Part shown: piece by piece, positions 7,552-14,322 of the stretch
How the letters are laid out: every line of letters begins with the position of its first letter
Numbering within the stretch: the stretch's first letter is position 1
Assembly: GCA_009777845.1 (NCBI GenBank)
Contig: WRLD01000020.1
Coordinates: forward strand, 1 to 52,526
DNA length: 52,526 bases
From: Defluviitaleaceae bacterium
GTDB lineage: Bacteria; Bacillota; Clostridia; Lachnospirales; WQUN01
Direction of reading: 5' to 3'
Translations under genes and position numbers: made by a program
Notes under the pieces: generated by a model
Told to the model about the DNA's origin: nothing
The model's database searches: none
The model's input: only the letters and a program-made list of their open reading frames with translations

Positions 7552-9266
7552 CCCATGTCAGCAAGCTGGCTGTCAAAAATGCCCGACATTTCAGCCGCCC
7601 TTGTTCTCGCGATTTCCCAGCTTTTTTCACGGCCGCCGCCACTTTCGCCCATAGCCTTTTGGTGTACCTTACGTGTGCTGTTAAACGCGTCTACATATTC
7701 CGCAGATACATGGTGAAGCGCGACCCAGCTTGCCACATTTATAAGGTACATACGCATAAAATCCTCGTCTGTGAAAAATTCTGTGTAGTTTTCTATGTCA
7801 ATGAATGTGCCTGTGTATTCGTTAATGCTTTTGATTGATTCGACCAGTCTTTGGCAGAATTTTTCAACATTAAGCCAGAATAACGCTATGTCGGACAAAT
7901 ACACCTCTATCAAGCGCATACAGCCTACGGCGGTTATTAGCGAGTTTATGGCAACCTGCAAATCTGCCTCCGCTATTGTGCCCTGCTCGACAGACTTCGT
8001 TAGGGTAGCTAGCTGCTTTATTGTTTCCCTGCGTTCGCGTGAAAGGCTTGCCTTTTGGGCGGCGATTTTGTCTATGCGTTCGTACAAGCGGTCTGCACTG
8101 CTTCCTAAGTCGTCGGACATTTTTTCTAGCTTTCCAGATGTAACATTTAATCCGCTGACTACGCCCTGTGCCGCTTGCTTAAACACCCTTGTCAGTTCCC
8201 TTGCCGCATCAAGCTCCTTTTGTTTTTCCACTCTTTCAGATGTAAGCCTGTCCTTTTCTTTAAGCAGAGCTTCCTTGTCGGCACCCTCGGTGTCCAGCTT
8301 GCTGTTTACGTCAGTGATTTTTTTGTTTAATTCGTCAATTTCTGCTTGCAATGCCTTTTCCTTGCTTTCGCTTTCCGTTTGCTTTTTGGAAATGTCGCTC
8401 TCGCCGCCGCCAGACACAACGCCGCCCTGTGCTTGTCCTCCGCCTGCGGCTGGGCTGTCGCTCTTAGCATTGCTTCCGATAGGAATAAGCGCGCCGATAA
8501 TTCCCGTTACTCCGCCAACAATGGCAGATGTAAGCGCTAGCCCAAAGGCGCGCTCGTCCTGCTTTTGTGCGCGGCGGGATAAATTGCTGTGTTCCTGCGT
8601 GTATTCGTCTATTTCCGAATCCAAATCGTCCTTAATTTGCTGCAAGCCGTCAACCTGTGCTTTCATTTCGTTTAGCTTACGAAGCATTTCGTCCCTTTCC
8701 GCATATTTTATGTCCTGGCGGTTTATAATTAGCTTGTTTGTGTCGGACGTGCTGTTTCTAAGCTCTGCAAATTCCTTTGCCAGGGCGTTGGCATCTTTAT
8801 TCATTTGCCGCGCCGTTGCCATTATTTCCTCAAACACACGGTACGCCTGTGCGATACCGTTTTTTTCTGGGGGCAATTTTACATACAGTGCCTTTGTCAG
8901 AAATCCGTATGCTTGAATAAATTTCGCAACCGTTTCAGCGGTAGCCGTCTTAAACCCTTGGGTAATCGCGAGGCTTTCGTCCATGGTAGACAGGAGCTTG
9001 CTTTGCAGGCCATGAATTTTCGGGGACAAATCCTTCATGCCGTATACGGCGTTGTAGGTTATATCAAGCAACAGCACGCCGTTGTTAAGATTATTAAAAA
9101 CCTCGGTAAGGTTTAAGGTTTGCACGACCTGCTTTCGCGCGCTTTGGACTAAGGTGGATTCAATCGGCCAGCTCATTGCCTTGGCAAGCTCATGCTCGTC
9201 CTTTCTGCTGTCGCCATGCACTATCATTATGAATTTATTTGTGTCCTTTAAGATAATATCTGCCAT
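7548..9266 (-). CDS. Large helical protein with central hydrophobic hairpin, possible alpha-pore-forming component
   Basis: The 572-aa protein is helical throughout. Residues ~35-175 form an amphipathic bundle and ~185-238 a coiled coil. A 25-residue hydrophobic stretch, AFGLALTSAIVGGVTGIIGA plus five more residues (240-264), leads to a Gly/Ser-rich linker (265-290). A second coiled coil (~291-360) and a C-terminal bundle follow. A hydrophobic hairpin between long helices is the plan of ClyA/Hbl/Nhe-type alpha-pore-forming toxins. This one is longer, lacks a secretion signal, and I see no diagnostic sequence match, so that reading is inference. It begins with TAATG overlapping the stop of the 473-aa gene by 1 bp. 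Confidence 0.75.
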   Translation of the reverse strand: MADIILKDTNKFIMIVHGDSRKDEHELAKAMSWPIESTLVQSARKQVVQTLNLTEVFNNLNNGVLLLDITYNAVYGMKDLSPKIHGLQSKLLSTMDESLAITQGFKTATAETVAKFIQAYGFLTKALYVKLPPEKNGIAQAYRVFEEIMATARQMNKDANALAKEFAELRNSTSDTNKLIINRQDIKYAERDEMLRKLNEMKAQVDGLQQIKDDLDSEIDEYTQEHSNLSRRAQKQDERAFGLALTSAIVGGVTGIIGALIPIGSNAKSDSPAAGGGQAQGGVVSGGGESDISKKQTESESKEKALQAEIDELNKKITDVNSKLDTEGADKEALLKEKDRLTSERVEKQKELDAARELTRVFKQAAQGVVSGLNVTSGKLEKMSDDLGSSADRLYERIDKIAAQKASLSRERRETIKQLATLTKSVEQGTIAEADLQVAINSLITAVGCMRLIEVYLSDIALFWLNVEKFCQRLVESIKSINEYTGTFIDIENYTEFFTDEDFMRMYLINVASWVALHHVSAEYVDAFNSTRKVHQKAMGESGGGREKSWEIARTRAAEMSGIFDSQLADMG

Positions 9267-10687
9267 TAACGCTTACCGCCCTTTCCTCTAATACGTGAAT
9301 GTCTTGGCTGTGAGGCTGTGTCTGTTTTGCTGAAGGTCTTCAACATGCTTGTTGGCAAAACGGACAATTCGTTCTTGCCGTAGTCACGCAATTTTTTGCC
9401 CTTGGAGGCTGTGTAGTCTGTCATGGGGAACTCGGGCAAAATACTGGAAATAACGCCGATTATTTGCATACCATTGCCTATTTCAAATTCAAAGGTTTCG
9501 GCGTTGTTGCTTGATGTACTGCTAGAGCTTTTTCTGTTTATTGCCGTGGAACGGTTTATGGAAAACGGGCCGATTCCCACACGCGTATTTGATTGTGAGG
9601 AAAGTTTGCTGGCAAAGACCTCTGCGGCTTCCTTGCTTAGAGTCACACTTGCCCTTATATCGCGCGCCAAAATGATTGCCGTGGGGAGGAATGAGTTGGG
9701 CGCACTGCCCGCCTTTTCCAGACTGCCTGCACTGAAGCCGCCCTTTTTTGTATTGTCCATGGTTACGCCTGGTATAGTCATTAGTCCGCCGTTAAACCAA
9801 CTGCGGTTTAATGTTATGCGGGCGATTTCAAAGCTCATTTCAAAATCGTCAAGCTCTAGGCTTTCGCTTGCCTTATCATTTATTTGTGTGCTGCTGCTCG
9901 CGTGTGAAGCAAAGAAGAAGCCTCCGCCCCAGCCAGAGTTGATGACCTCGGTTGATTTATGCACTCGCGCCACCTCACTGCTTTGGGAAATGCTTACCCT
10001 TGCCCATGAGATATTATCCTGCTCTGTCGCCCAGCTTTGCGGAATACATAGGACGGGCAGTGCGCCCTCGACTGCGTATTCGTCCTTTTCGCGTTCAAAA
10101 CGGTTCTGCGCTTCCGCAAAAATACTAACAGGGGTATACGCCATAAAGCGCGAAACAATGGCAAGGGCATTTTCTACTTCTCTCTTGCGTCCTGCGCCCT
10201 CCCACGCTTTTTTTGCCTTGTCCATAGCCGTCTGCAATTTTGAGATTGTTACCTTGGATTCCTTTTCTTCCTTTGCTTCCAGATAGGCGAAAAATGCCTC
10301 GTTGTAATCGTCCTGCTTTTCGTCGTATAGCTCGCTGTATTTTTCCAAGGTTTCTTGTGCGGCATTAAATTCCTTTTGCTTCTCTGCCTTTTTGACTGGG
10401 TCGTCTGCGGGAACAGTCGCGCCCAAAATTCGGCTGAACATACCGCTTACAGTGTTTCCGCTATCTGCGTATCTTTTGTTGAAGGTGGGAACAACCTCCA
10501 TACGCTTGAATAGGTTTGACCTGCCATTATCATCTGCTAGGTCAAAATCCTCGGGGATTACGGTTTCGCCCGGTAGCATAAGGCTAACAAAGCTCGTCGG
10601 CGGCGGCGCATTGCTTGACGTGTCTGTTGGTAAAAGCACGCTCGTAATTTTTGCGTGTACGCGTTCCATCATTTCGTTAGTTGCCAT
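9266..10687 (-). CDS. Conserved hypothetical protein, Ser-rich beta-type family
   Basis: The 473-aa protein has an N-terminal part with a coiled coil (~100-175) and a beta-rich C-terminal half. Motifs are the Ser-rich WGGGFFFASHASSS (253-266), FEIARITLNRSWF (286-298), FLPTAIILARDIRASV (333-348), a Ser/Asn tract (387-395) and MQIIGVISSILPEFP (407-421). I recall a family with this pattern in scattered bacteria and fungi, always of unknown function; I cannot name it. There is no signal peptide or TM segment. It is the first structural gene of the cassette, with an AGAGGAAAA ribosome site, 64 bp after the regulator gene. Confidence 0.75.
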   Translation of the reverse strand: MATNEMMERVHAKITSVLLPTDTSSNAPPPTSFVSLMLPGETVIPEDFDLADDNGRSNLFKRMEVVPTFNKRYADSGNTVSGMFSRILGATVPADDPVKKAEKQKEFNAAQETLEKYSELYDEKQDDYNEAFFAYLEAKEEKESKVTISKLQTAMDKAKKAWEGAGRKREVENALAIVSRFMAYTPVSIFAEAQNRFEREKDEYAVEGALPVLCIPQSWATEQDNISWARVSISQSSEVARVHKSTEVINSGWGGGFFFASHASSSTQINDKASESLELDDFEMSFEIARITLNRSWFNGGLMTIPGVTMDNTKKGGFSAGSLEKAGSAPNSFLPTAIILARDIRASVTLSKEAAEVFASKLSSQSNTRVGIGPFSINRSTAINRKSSSSTSSNNAETFEFEIGNGMQIIGVISSILPEFPMTDYTASKGKKLRDYGKNELSVLPTSMLKTFSKTDTASQPRHSRIRGKGGKR

Positions 10688-10707
10688 TTTTATTTTCCTC
10701 TCTTTTT

Positions 10708-10726
10708 GTTTGCGTTTTCGGCAAAC
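10708..10726. promoter_or_regulatory. Inverted repeat before the 473-aa gene
   Basis: GTTTGC-N7-GCAAAC is a perfect 6-bp inverted repeat, 21 bases before the ATG of the 473-aa gene. It could be an operator for the adjacent HTH protein or a weak hairpin; nothing else supports a choice. Two direct copies of CGTTTTATCG lie just upstream (about 10742-10762). Confidence 0.35.
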
Positions 10727-10751
10727 TAGTTTTTTTGTGTTTTATCGCGTT

Positions 10752-11471
10752 TTATCGCGTTTTCAGTAGGGGTAGTTCCATATATGACAGTAGCTCATTT
10801 ATCTCACAAATGCGCCTGCCGCTGTCTAGCTTTTGTTTTTCGTTATTCAATATCCACATAACAACCATATCACTGGGTATAGACTGCGACAGGATAATGC
10901 CTGATTTTTTCAATATATCTTGGATATTTTCGAGGTCTAAGCCCATTGCGATAAGCAAGGATAGAATGGACGACTTGCTCAAATGCCTGCCCGCTTTTAT
11001 GTATCGCAGGGTTCGGTCAGTCATCAATGCGGCGGTGCTTAACGCTGTGAAGCTACCAAAATATGGCGGAAGCAGGCTGTCTAAATCCTCAATAAATCCA
11101 ATGGCTTGGGTCTGCTTCACGCCAAAGGGACACAGCTCCTCTGCACACTCGGCGTTATGCTCGGCTTTACGCCAAAGCAGGGATAGGCCCGCCTTGTTTG
11201 CCAATTCCTCCGCTTGCTCGGCAGATAGCTTAAACAAATTTGCGGCGGCGATAAGCGTTGAATATTTCAGCGTAAGCGCGGCGGAAAACTGATTATTCCG
11301 CCAATACGATATGACCTGATTCGACACCCCAAGCTGTGAAAAAATATCGTCGAGGGTAGCCTTCTCATTTTTTTTATACGCCTGTGCATAATTGCAAAGG
11401 GCATCTGTAAAGCTCTGCCCCAAAACCAACTCGTGCATGGAAAGCCATTTATTAAACCTGCTATAGTCCAA
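10752..11471 (-). CDS. Helix-turn-helix regulator of the accessory cassette
   Basis: The 239-aa protein appears to hold two HTH-like halves. The first is ATLDDIFSQLGVSNQVISYW with a following helix; the second is MTDRTLRYIKAGRHLSKSSI, then ALIAMGLDLENIQDILKKSG-like text ending in a SDMVVMWILNN helix. The second resembles the duplicated XRE-type module common in Clostridia. The frame stays open to 11735, but the upstream part is Pro/Lys/Thr low complexity with a terminator-like hairpin. I therefore place the start at a TTG (11471) behind AAGGA; an ATG at 11438 is the alternative. It is the first gene of the minus-strand cassette and its likely regulator. Confidence 0.65.
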   Translation of the reverse strand: MDYSRFNKWLSMHELVLGQSFTDALCNYAQAYKKNEKATLDDIFSQLGVSNQVISYWRNNQFSAALTLKYSTLIAAANLFKLSAEQAEELANKAGLSLLWRKAEHNAECAEELCPFGVKQTQAIGFIEDLDSLLPPYFGSFTALSTAALMTDRTLRYIKAGRHLSKSSILSLLIAMGLDLENIQDILKKSGIILSQSIPSDMVVMWILNNEKQKLDSGRRICEINELLSYMELPLLKTR

Positions 11472-11544
11472 TGCCTTCGCTTCCTTTTCGGATATTGGAA
11501 ATTTTCCGACGATTATCGTGAAATAAAGGTAACAGGTTTGTCCT

Positions 11545-11612
11545 AATAAAAACGGAAATGGTTTTTGGGGTTTTGTTGAAAATGGGGGGTTGGTTTTTTG
11601 GGGTTTGGTTTG
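11545..11612 (-). promoter_or_regulatory. C-rich, G-poor leader segment (rut-like)
   Basis: Read on the minus strand, this ~68-nt stretch is C- and A-rich with almost no G (for example CCAAACCCCAAAAAACC and AACCCCCCATTTTCAAC). Such unstructured C>G RNA is typical of Rho-loading sites. It lies between the terminator-like hairpin and the regulator start. Confidence 0.35.
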
Positions 11613-11618
11613 TTGTAA

Positions 11619-11668
11619 ATAAAAAAGAGCGGCAAGCCAGTGGGGGTACTGGGTTGTTGCTCTTTTGT
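11619..11668 (-). terminator. Terminator-like hairpin in the cassette leader (possible attenuator)
   Basis: On the minus strand an imperfect stem pairs AAAAGAGC with GCTCTTTT and an inner CCAGT with ACTGG around an ACCCCC loop, then runs into TTTTTTATTT, as in an intrinsic terminator. No minus-strand gene lies upstream, so it would stop transcripts starting near 11.7 kb before the regulator is reached. The plus-strand RNA pairs even better with G-U pairs (17 positions, one mismatch) but has only a TTTT tail, and no plus-strand gene precedes it either. Confidence 0.5.
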
Positions 11669-11708
11669 TGGAAATATAGTTGGATACAAACCTGCACAGA
11701 TTATCGCA

Positions 11709-11735
11709 ATTATATACTCCGCCATATACCGACAA
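11709..11735 (-). promoter_or_regulatory. Candidate promoter for the cassette
   Basis: On the minus strand TTGTCG is followed after 15 bases by TATAAT. The -10 hexamer is perfect, and the spacing is short by about two bases. It would give a ~230-nt leader containing the hairpin and the C-rich tract before the regulator gene. Confidence 0.4.
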
Positions 11736-11821
11736 TCGCTATTTGTATAAATTTGCAGTAATAGTACATCTTATGCCGTTCATAATTATAGGTATCAACA
11801 CACGACCGAGGTGATGATGCC

Positions 11822-12076
11822 TTGAAGCCTGTAAATCTCGATTTTGATGCTATGCGAAATGTTGACATTCGCACAGTACAGCGGTCAGAGCTTGTGGATA
11901 TAAATGTTCTGGATATAAAAACATCGTTGCCGTTTATTGAAAAAGTGCATGACTATCTCACACAAACAGACAACGCATATTGTTTTCTCTGCGGGGACGT
12001 AATAATAAAAGTCAGCCACAGCAAAACAACGACTACGCTCACAGATTGCATGGAGGAGATTATCCGTTCATTATGA
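11822..12076 (+). CDS. DUF6870 family protein
   Basis: The 84-aa protein matches DUF6870: FDAMRNVDIRTVQRSELVDI, then SLPFIEKVHDYLTQ, then NAYCFLCGDVIIKVSHS with a CxxC pair, then TTTTLTDCMEEII. These small proteins are common beside site-specific recombinases in clostridial mobile elements; their function is unknown. The start is TTG behind a GAGGTGAT site. The stop overlaps the recombinase ATG (ATGA), so both were translated as a unit. Confidence 0.75.
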   Translation: MKPVNLDFDAMRNVDIRTVQRSELVDINVLDIKTSLPFIEKVHDYLTQTDNAYCFLCGDVIIKVSHSKTTTTLTDCMEEIIRSL

Positions 12077-12532
12077 ATACAACAACCTACAGGGCGGCGG
12101 CGTATGCACGCGCCAGCAAGGACGACCCTGACAGTAGCACAATCGAAAACCAAATAGATTTAATCCGTGAATACGCAAAATCACAACCCGAAATCGAAAT
12201 TGTATCAGTGAGGGCAGACAGCGGTTTTAGCGGCGTTAATTTTGTTCGTCCTGATTTTATAGAAATGATGAAAAACATAGAAGCAGGAAAAATCAACTGC
12301 GTTATTGTAAAAGATTCATCACGGCTCGGGAGAAATTATATCGAAGTCGGCGAATTGATGGACGTTGAATTTCCTAAGCGTAAGGTAAGGCTTATTGCTG
12401 TAAATGATAATTATGACAGCAATAATCCTCGAACCCGATGTCGCATTCCGCAATATGATGAACGCTATGTACAGCAGGGATATTTCCAAAAAAGTAAAAT
12501 CCGCAAAGGAAACAAAACCATACCCCCCTTGA
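12073..12532 (+). pseudogene. Large serine recombinase remnant, frameshifted and truncated
   Basis: The first ~115 codons encode a resolvase catalytic domain: YRAAAYARASKDDPDSSTIE with the nucleophile Ser, ADSGFSGVNFVRPDF, and VIVKDSSRLGRNYIEVGEL, ending NDNYDSNN. At about 12425-12440 the homologous sequence moves to the +1 frame, where VAFRNMMNAMYSRDISKKVK continues the family, then stops at TGA 12530. The whole zinc-ribbon/coiled-coil DNA-binding half (several hundred residues) is missing. The original frame runs on to 12567 as meaningless sequence. This is a dead integrase from a vanished mobile element. Confidence 0.85.
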
Positions 12533-12557
12533 CTTCCCCCAACCCCTCCCCCATAAT
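12523..12557. promoter_or_regulatory. Promoter with G-quadruplex-capable spacer before the PilN-like gene
   Basis: TTGACT (12529-12534) and CATAAT (12552-12557) are separated by exactly 17 bases, a good sigma-A promoter. The spacer and flank hold four C-runs (6, 5, 4 and 5 bases) with short gaps, so the minus strand can form a G-quadruplex (loops of 7, 2 and 1 bases). Transcription would begin at or next to the ATG at 12564, giving an almost leaderless mRNA; no ribosome site is visible. Confidence 0.5.
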
Positions 12558-12563
12558 AAGCCC

Positions 12564-13076
12564 ATGAAAACAACAATCAACCTTTTGCCGCCTACGGTGC
12601 GGAAAATACAGGCTCGGCGCAAATGGCTTGTTCGCTTGGTTATTGTGCAGGTCGCGGCTCTGCTTTCGCTTGCGGCGGTTGTTTTTGTGCTTCGCCATTT
12701 GGAACAGCAAGCAGTGCAGGAGGCCGCCGAGTTTTACGAGGCACTGAACGCGCTCGGCTCTACGCCGGAAATTATGGCTGACGAGCTACGCGCCGTGCAA
12801 CAAGCTGCGCTAATAAACGAGCAAATAGCGGAAATATCGACCCATTTTGAAAGAGAATGGATTAACGGCTTTTTGGCGGCAGTACCCGAAAACGCAGAGC
12901 TTACACGCGTGGAATACCGCCGCAATGAAATTCTCGTGGCAGGTACGGCGGATAGCCTAGATACGGTAGAACGCCATAAGCTAAGCATGGCACAGATTTT
13001 TACATATGTACGCTCGGGGCGCATAAACCGCACCGAGGGCGTTTATTTTTATGAGATTTATGCAGGGGTTGAATAG
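12564..13076 (+). CDS. PilN-like protein (orphan)
   Basis: The 170-aa protein begins INLLPPTVRK, the classic PilN N-terminal motif. A TM helix follows at ~23-43 (LVIVQVAALLSLAAVVFVL), then a coiled-coil segment (~48-95) and a small alpha/beta domain (WINGFLAAVPENAELTRVEYRRNEILVAGTADS) of the fimbrial assembly type. In type IV pili PilN sits in the inner membrane and bridges PilM and PilO. Neither of those nor any pilin is in the window, so it is either an isolated gene or the edge of a broken cluster. It lies directly against the recombinase remnant. Confidence 0.75.
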   Translation: MKTTINLLPPTVRKIQARRKWLVRLVIVQVAALLSLAAVVFVLRHLEQQAVQEAAEFYEALNALGSTPEIMADELRAVQQAALINEQIAEISTHFEREWINGFLAAVPENAELTRVEYRRNEILVAGTADSLDTVERHKLSMAQIFTYVRSGRINRTEGVYFYEIYAGVE

Positions 13077-13276
13077 GGGGGAGGGGGCGTTCCTTGGTTT
13101 TACGGCATTAAAATCGAACTCGCTTGATTAAGCCCCAGCCTAGTCATTAAATCTTTCTTTACTTATAAAGTTTATACAGAACATGTAAAATTTCCATTGA
13201 CAGGAAGCAGAATATTGTCGCATTATAGGTAGGGGAAGAATGGGAACGTAATGAATTGACACAAAGGAGGAAAATT

Positions 13277-14212
13277 ATGAGCGATATAATTTATCATTAC
13301 ACATCTCCCGAGGGAATACTGGGTATACTAAAGGGTAAAACACTGCGGTTCACGGATTGTCAATATTTGAATGATAAAAGTGAGGCCTTGTACATACGCA
13401 AGCCGATTGAACGAGCATTGGAAATGATTTGTGAAAAGTATGGTATAAGTACCGAACAGAGGGAATTTTTAAATCTTTATATGAAACTAGGGTATGAATC
13501 ATCACATCAAATAGACAAACCCGATTTTGGCAACATAAATAGCATAAATCAAAAGATGGAAATTTATAGATATTATGTCCTTTGTGCGTCTGAACATGAA
13601 GATGCCTCAAATATGTGGAGTTATTTTGTTAAGAATGGAGTTTATCAAGGGTACAATTTGGGGATAGATTTATCCATGCTGAAGAAAAAAATAGGCGAAA
13701 TTTGTAAGCCCTATCGTGGGATTAGTGTGCTACCCGACAATTGCATAGAATATGAGTTTAACAAGCAAGTAGACATTATTTTTAACAAACTAGGCGAAGC
13801 TATGGTCGGCGAAAGTAGACTTTTGGCTAAACGCCGCCCCAATAAGGATTTGATTATTTACCTAATACTAAGGCGTGCATTATTTAATGCTCTTGAAAAT
13901 TACAAGTTGTTTTTCAAAAACCCCGCTTTTGAGAACGAAAAAGAATATCGCGTTGTCTTAAAGGTGCGTAATGGGTCTATTGAAGAAAATGACAATTTAA
14001 AATTAAACTTCCGTGTAGGTGCAAGCGGCATAATAACCCCATTTTTAGAGTTTAGCTTTGACTTGAATGACAAGCAAGAATTGTTCAAGCAAATCACACT
14101 CGCCCCAATGATAGAAACAGAGCTTGCCAAGGAAAGTTTTAACATGCTTCTTGCTTCCAATGGTTACAAAAATATTGAAATTAAGGAATCGTCAATAAAT
14201 TTACGTTTTTAG
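13277..14212 (+). CDS. DUF2971 domain protein
   Basis: The 311-aa protein matches DUF2971: IYHYTSPEGILGILKGKTLR and FTDCQYLNDKSE at the start, then YYVLCASEHEDASNMWSYFV near residue 97-116. The family is scattered, often on mobile elements or near defence genes, and has no established function. The start at 13277 has a perfect AAAGGAGG site; an upstream in-frame start at 13256 lacks one. The gene is A/T-rich compared with its neighbours, in line with transfer. It appears monocistronic. Confidence 0.8.
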   Translation: MSDIIYHYTSPEGILGILKGKTLRFTDCQYLNDKSEALYIRKPIERALEMICEKYGISTEQREFLNLYMKLGYESSHQIDKPDFGNINSINQKMEIYRYYVLCASEHEDASNMWSYFVKNGVYQGYNLGIDLSMLKKKIGEICKPYRGISVLPDNCIEYEFNKQVDIIFNKLGEAMVGESRLLAKRRPNKDLIIYLILRRALFNALENYKLFFKNPAFENEKEYRVVLKVRNGSIEENDNLKLNFRVGASGIITPFLEFSFDLNDKQELFKQITLAPMIETELAKESFNMLLASNGYKNIEIKESSINLRF

Positions 14213-14322
14213 TTTTTAGTTTGTATCTTCTCATTATCCGTAATTTCTTATCCCTGTAGATAGTATCCCCCTGCCGAATCCCTGCCCAAATTTGTACAAG
14301 TATTCAGCAAGGGGACACCTAT

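Noticed and set aside
7795..8916. 373-aa plus-strand open frame opposite the 572-aa gene
   Set aside because: Ser/Cys/Leu-rich antisense shadow of a coiled-coil gene, no ribosome site, no domain; the minus-strand gene has coupled starts on both sides.
9423..10286. 287-aa plus-strand open frame opposite the 473-aa gene
   Set aside because: Antisense shadow with no ribosome site and low-complexity Ser/Leu composition.
11472..11735. N-terminal extension of the cassette regulator
   Set aside because: The extra sequence is Pro/Lys/Thr low complexity, contains the terminator-like hairpin and has no ribosome site at its start.
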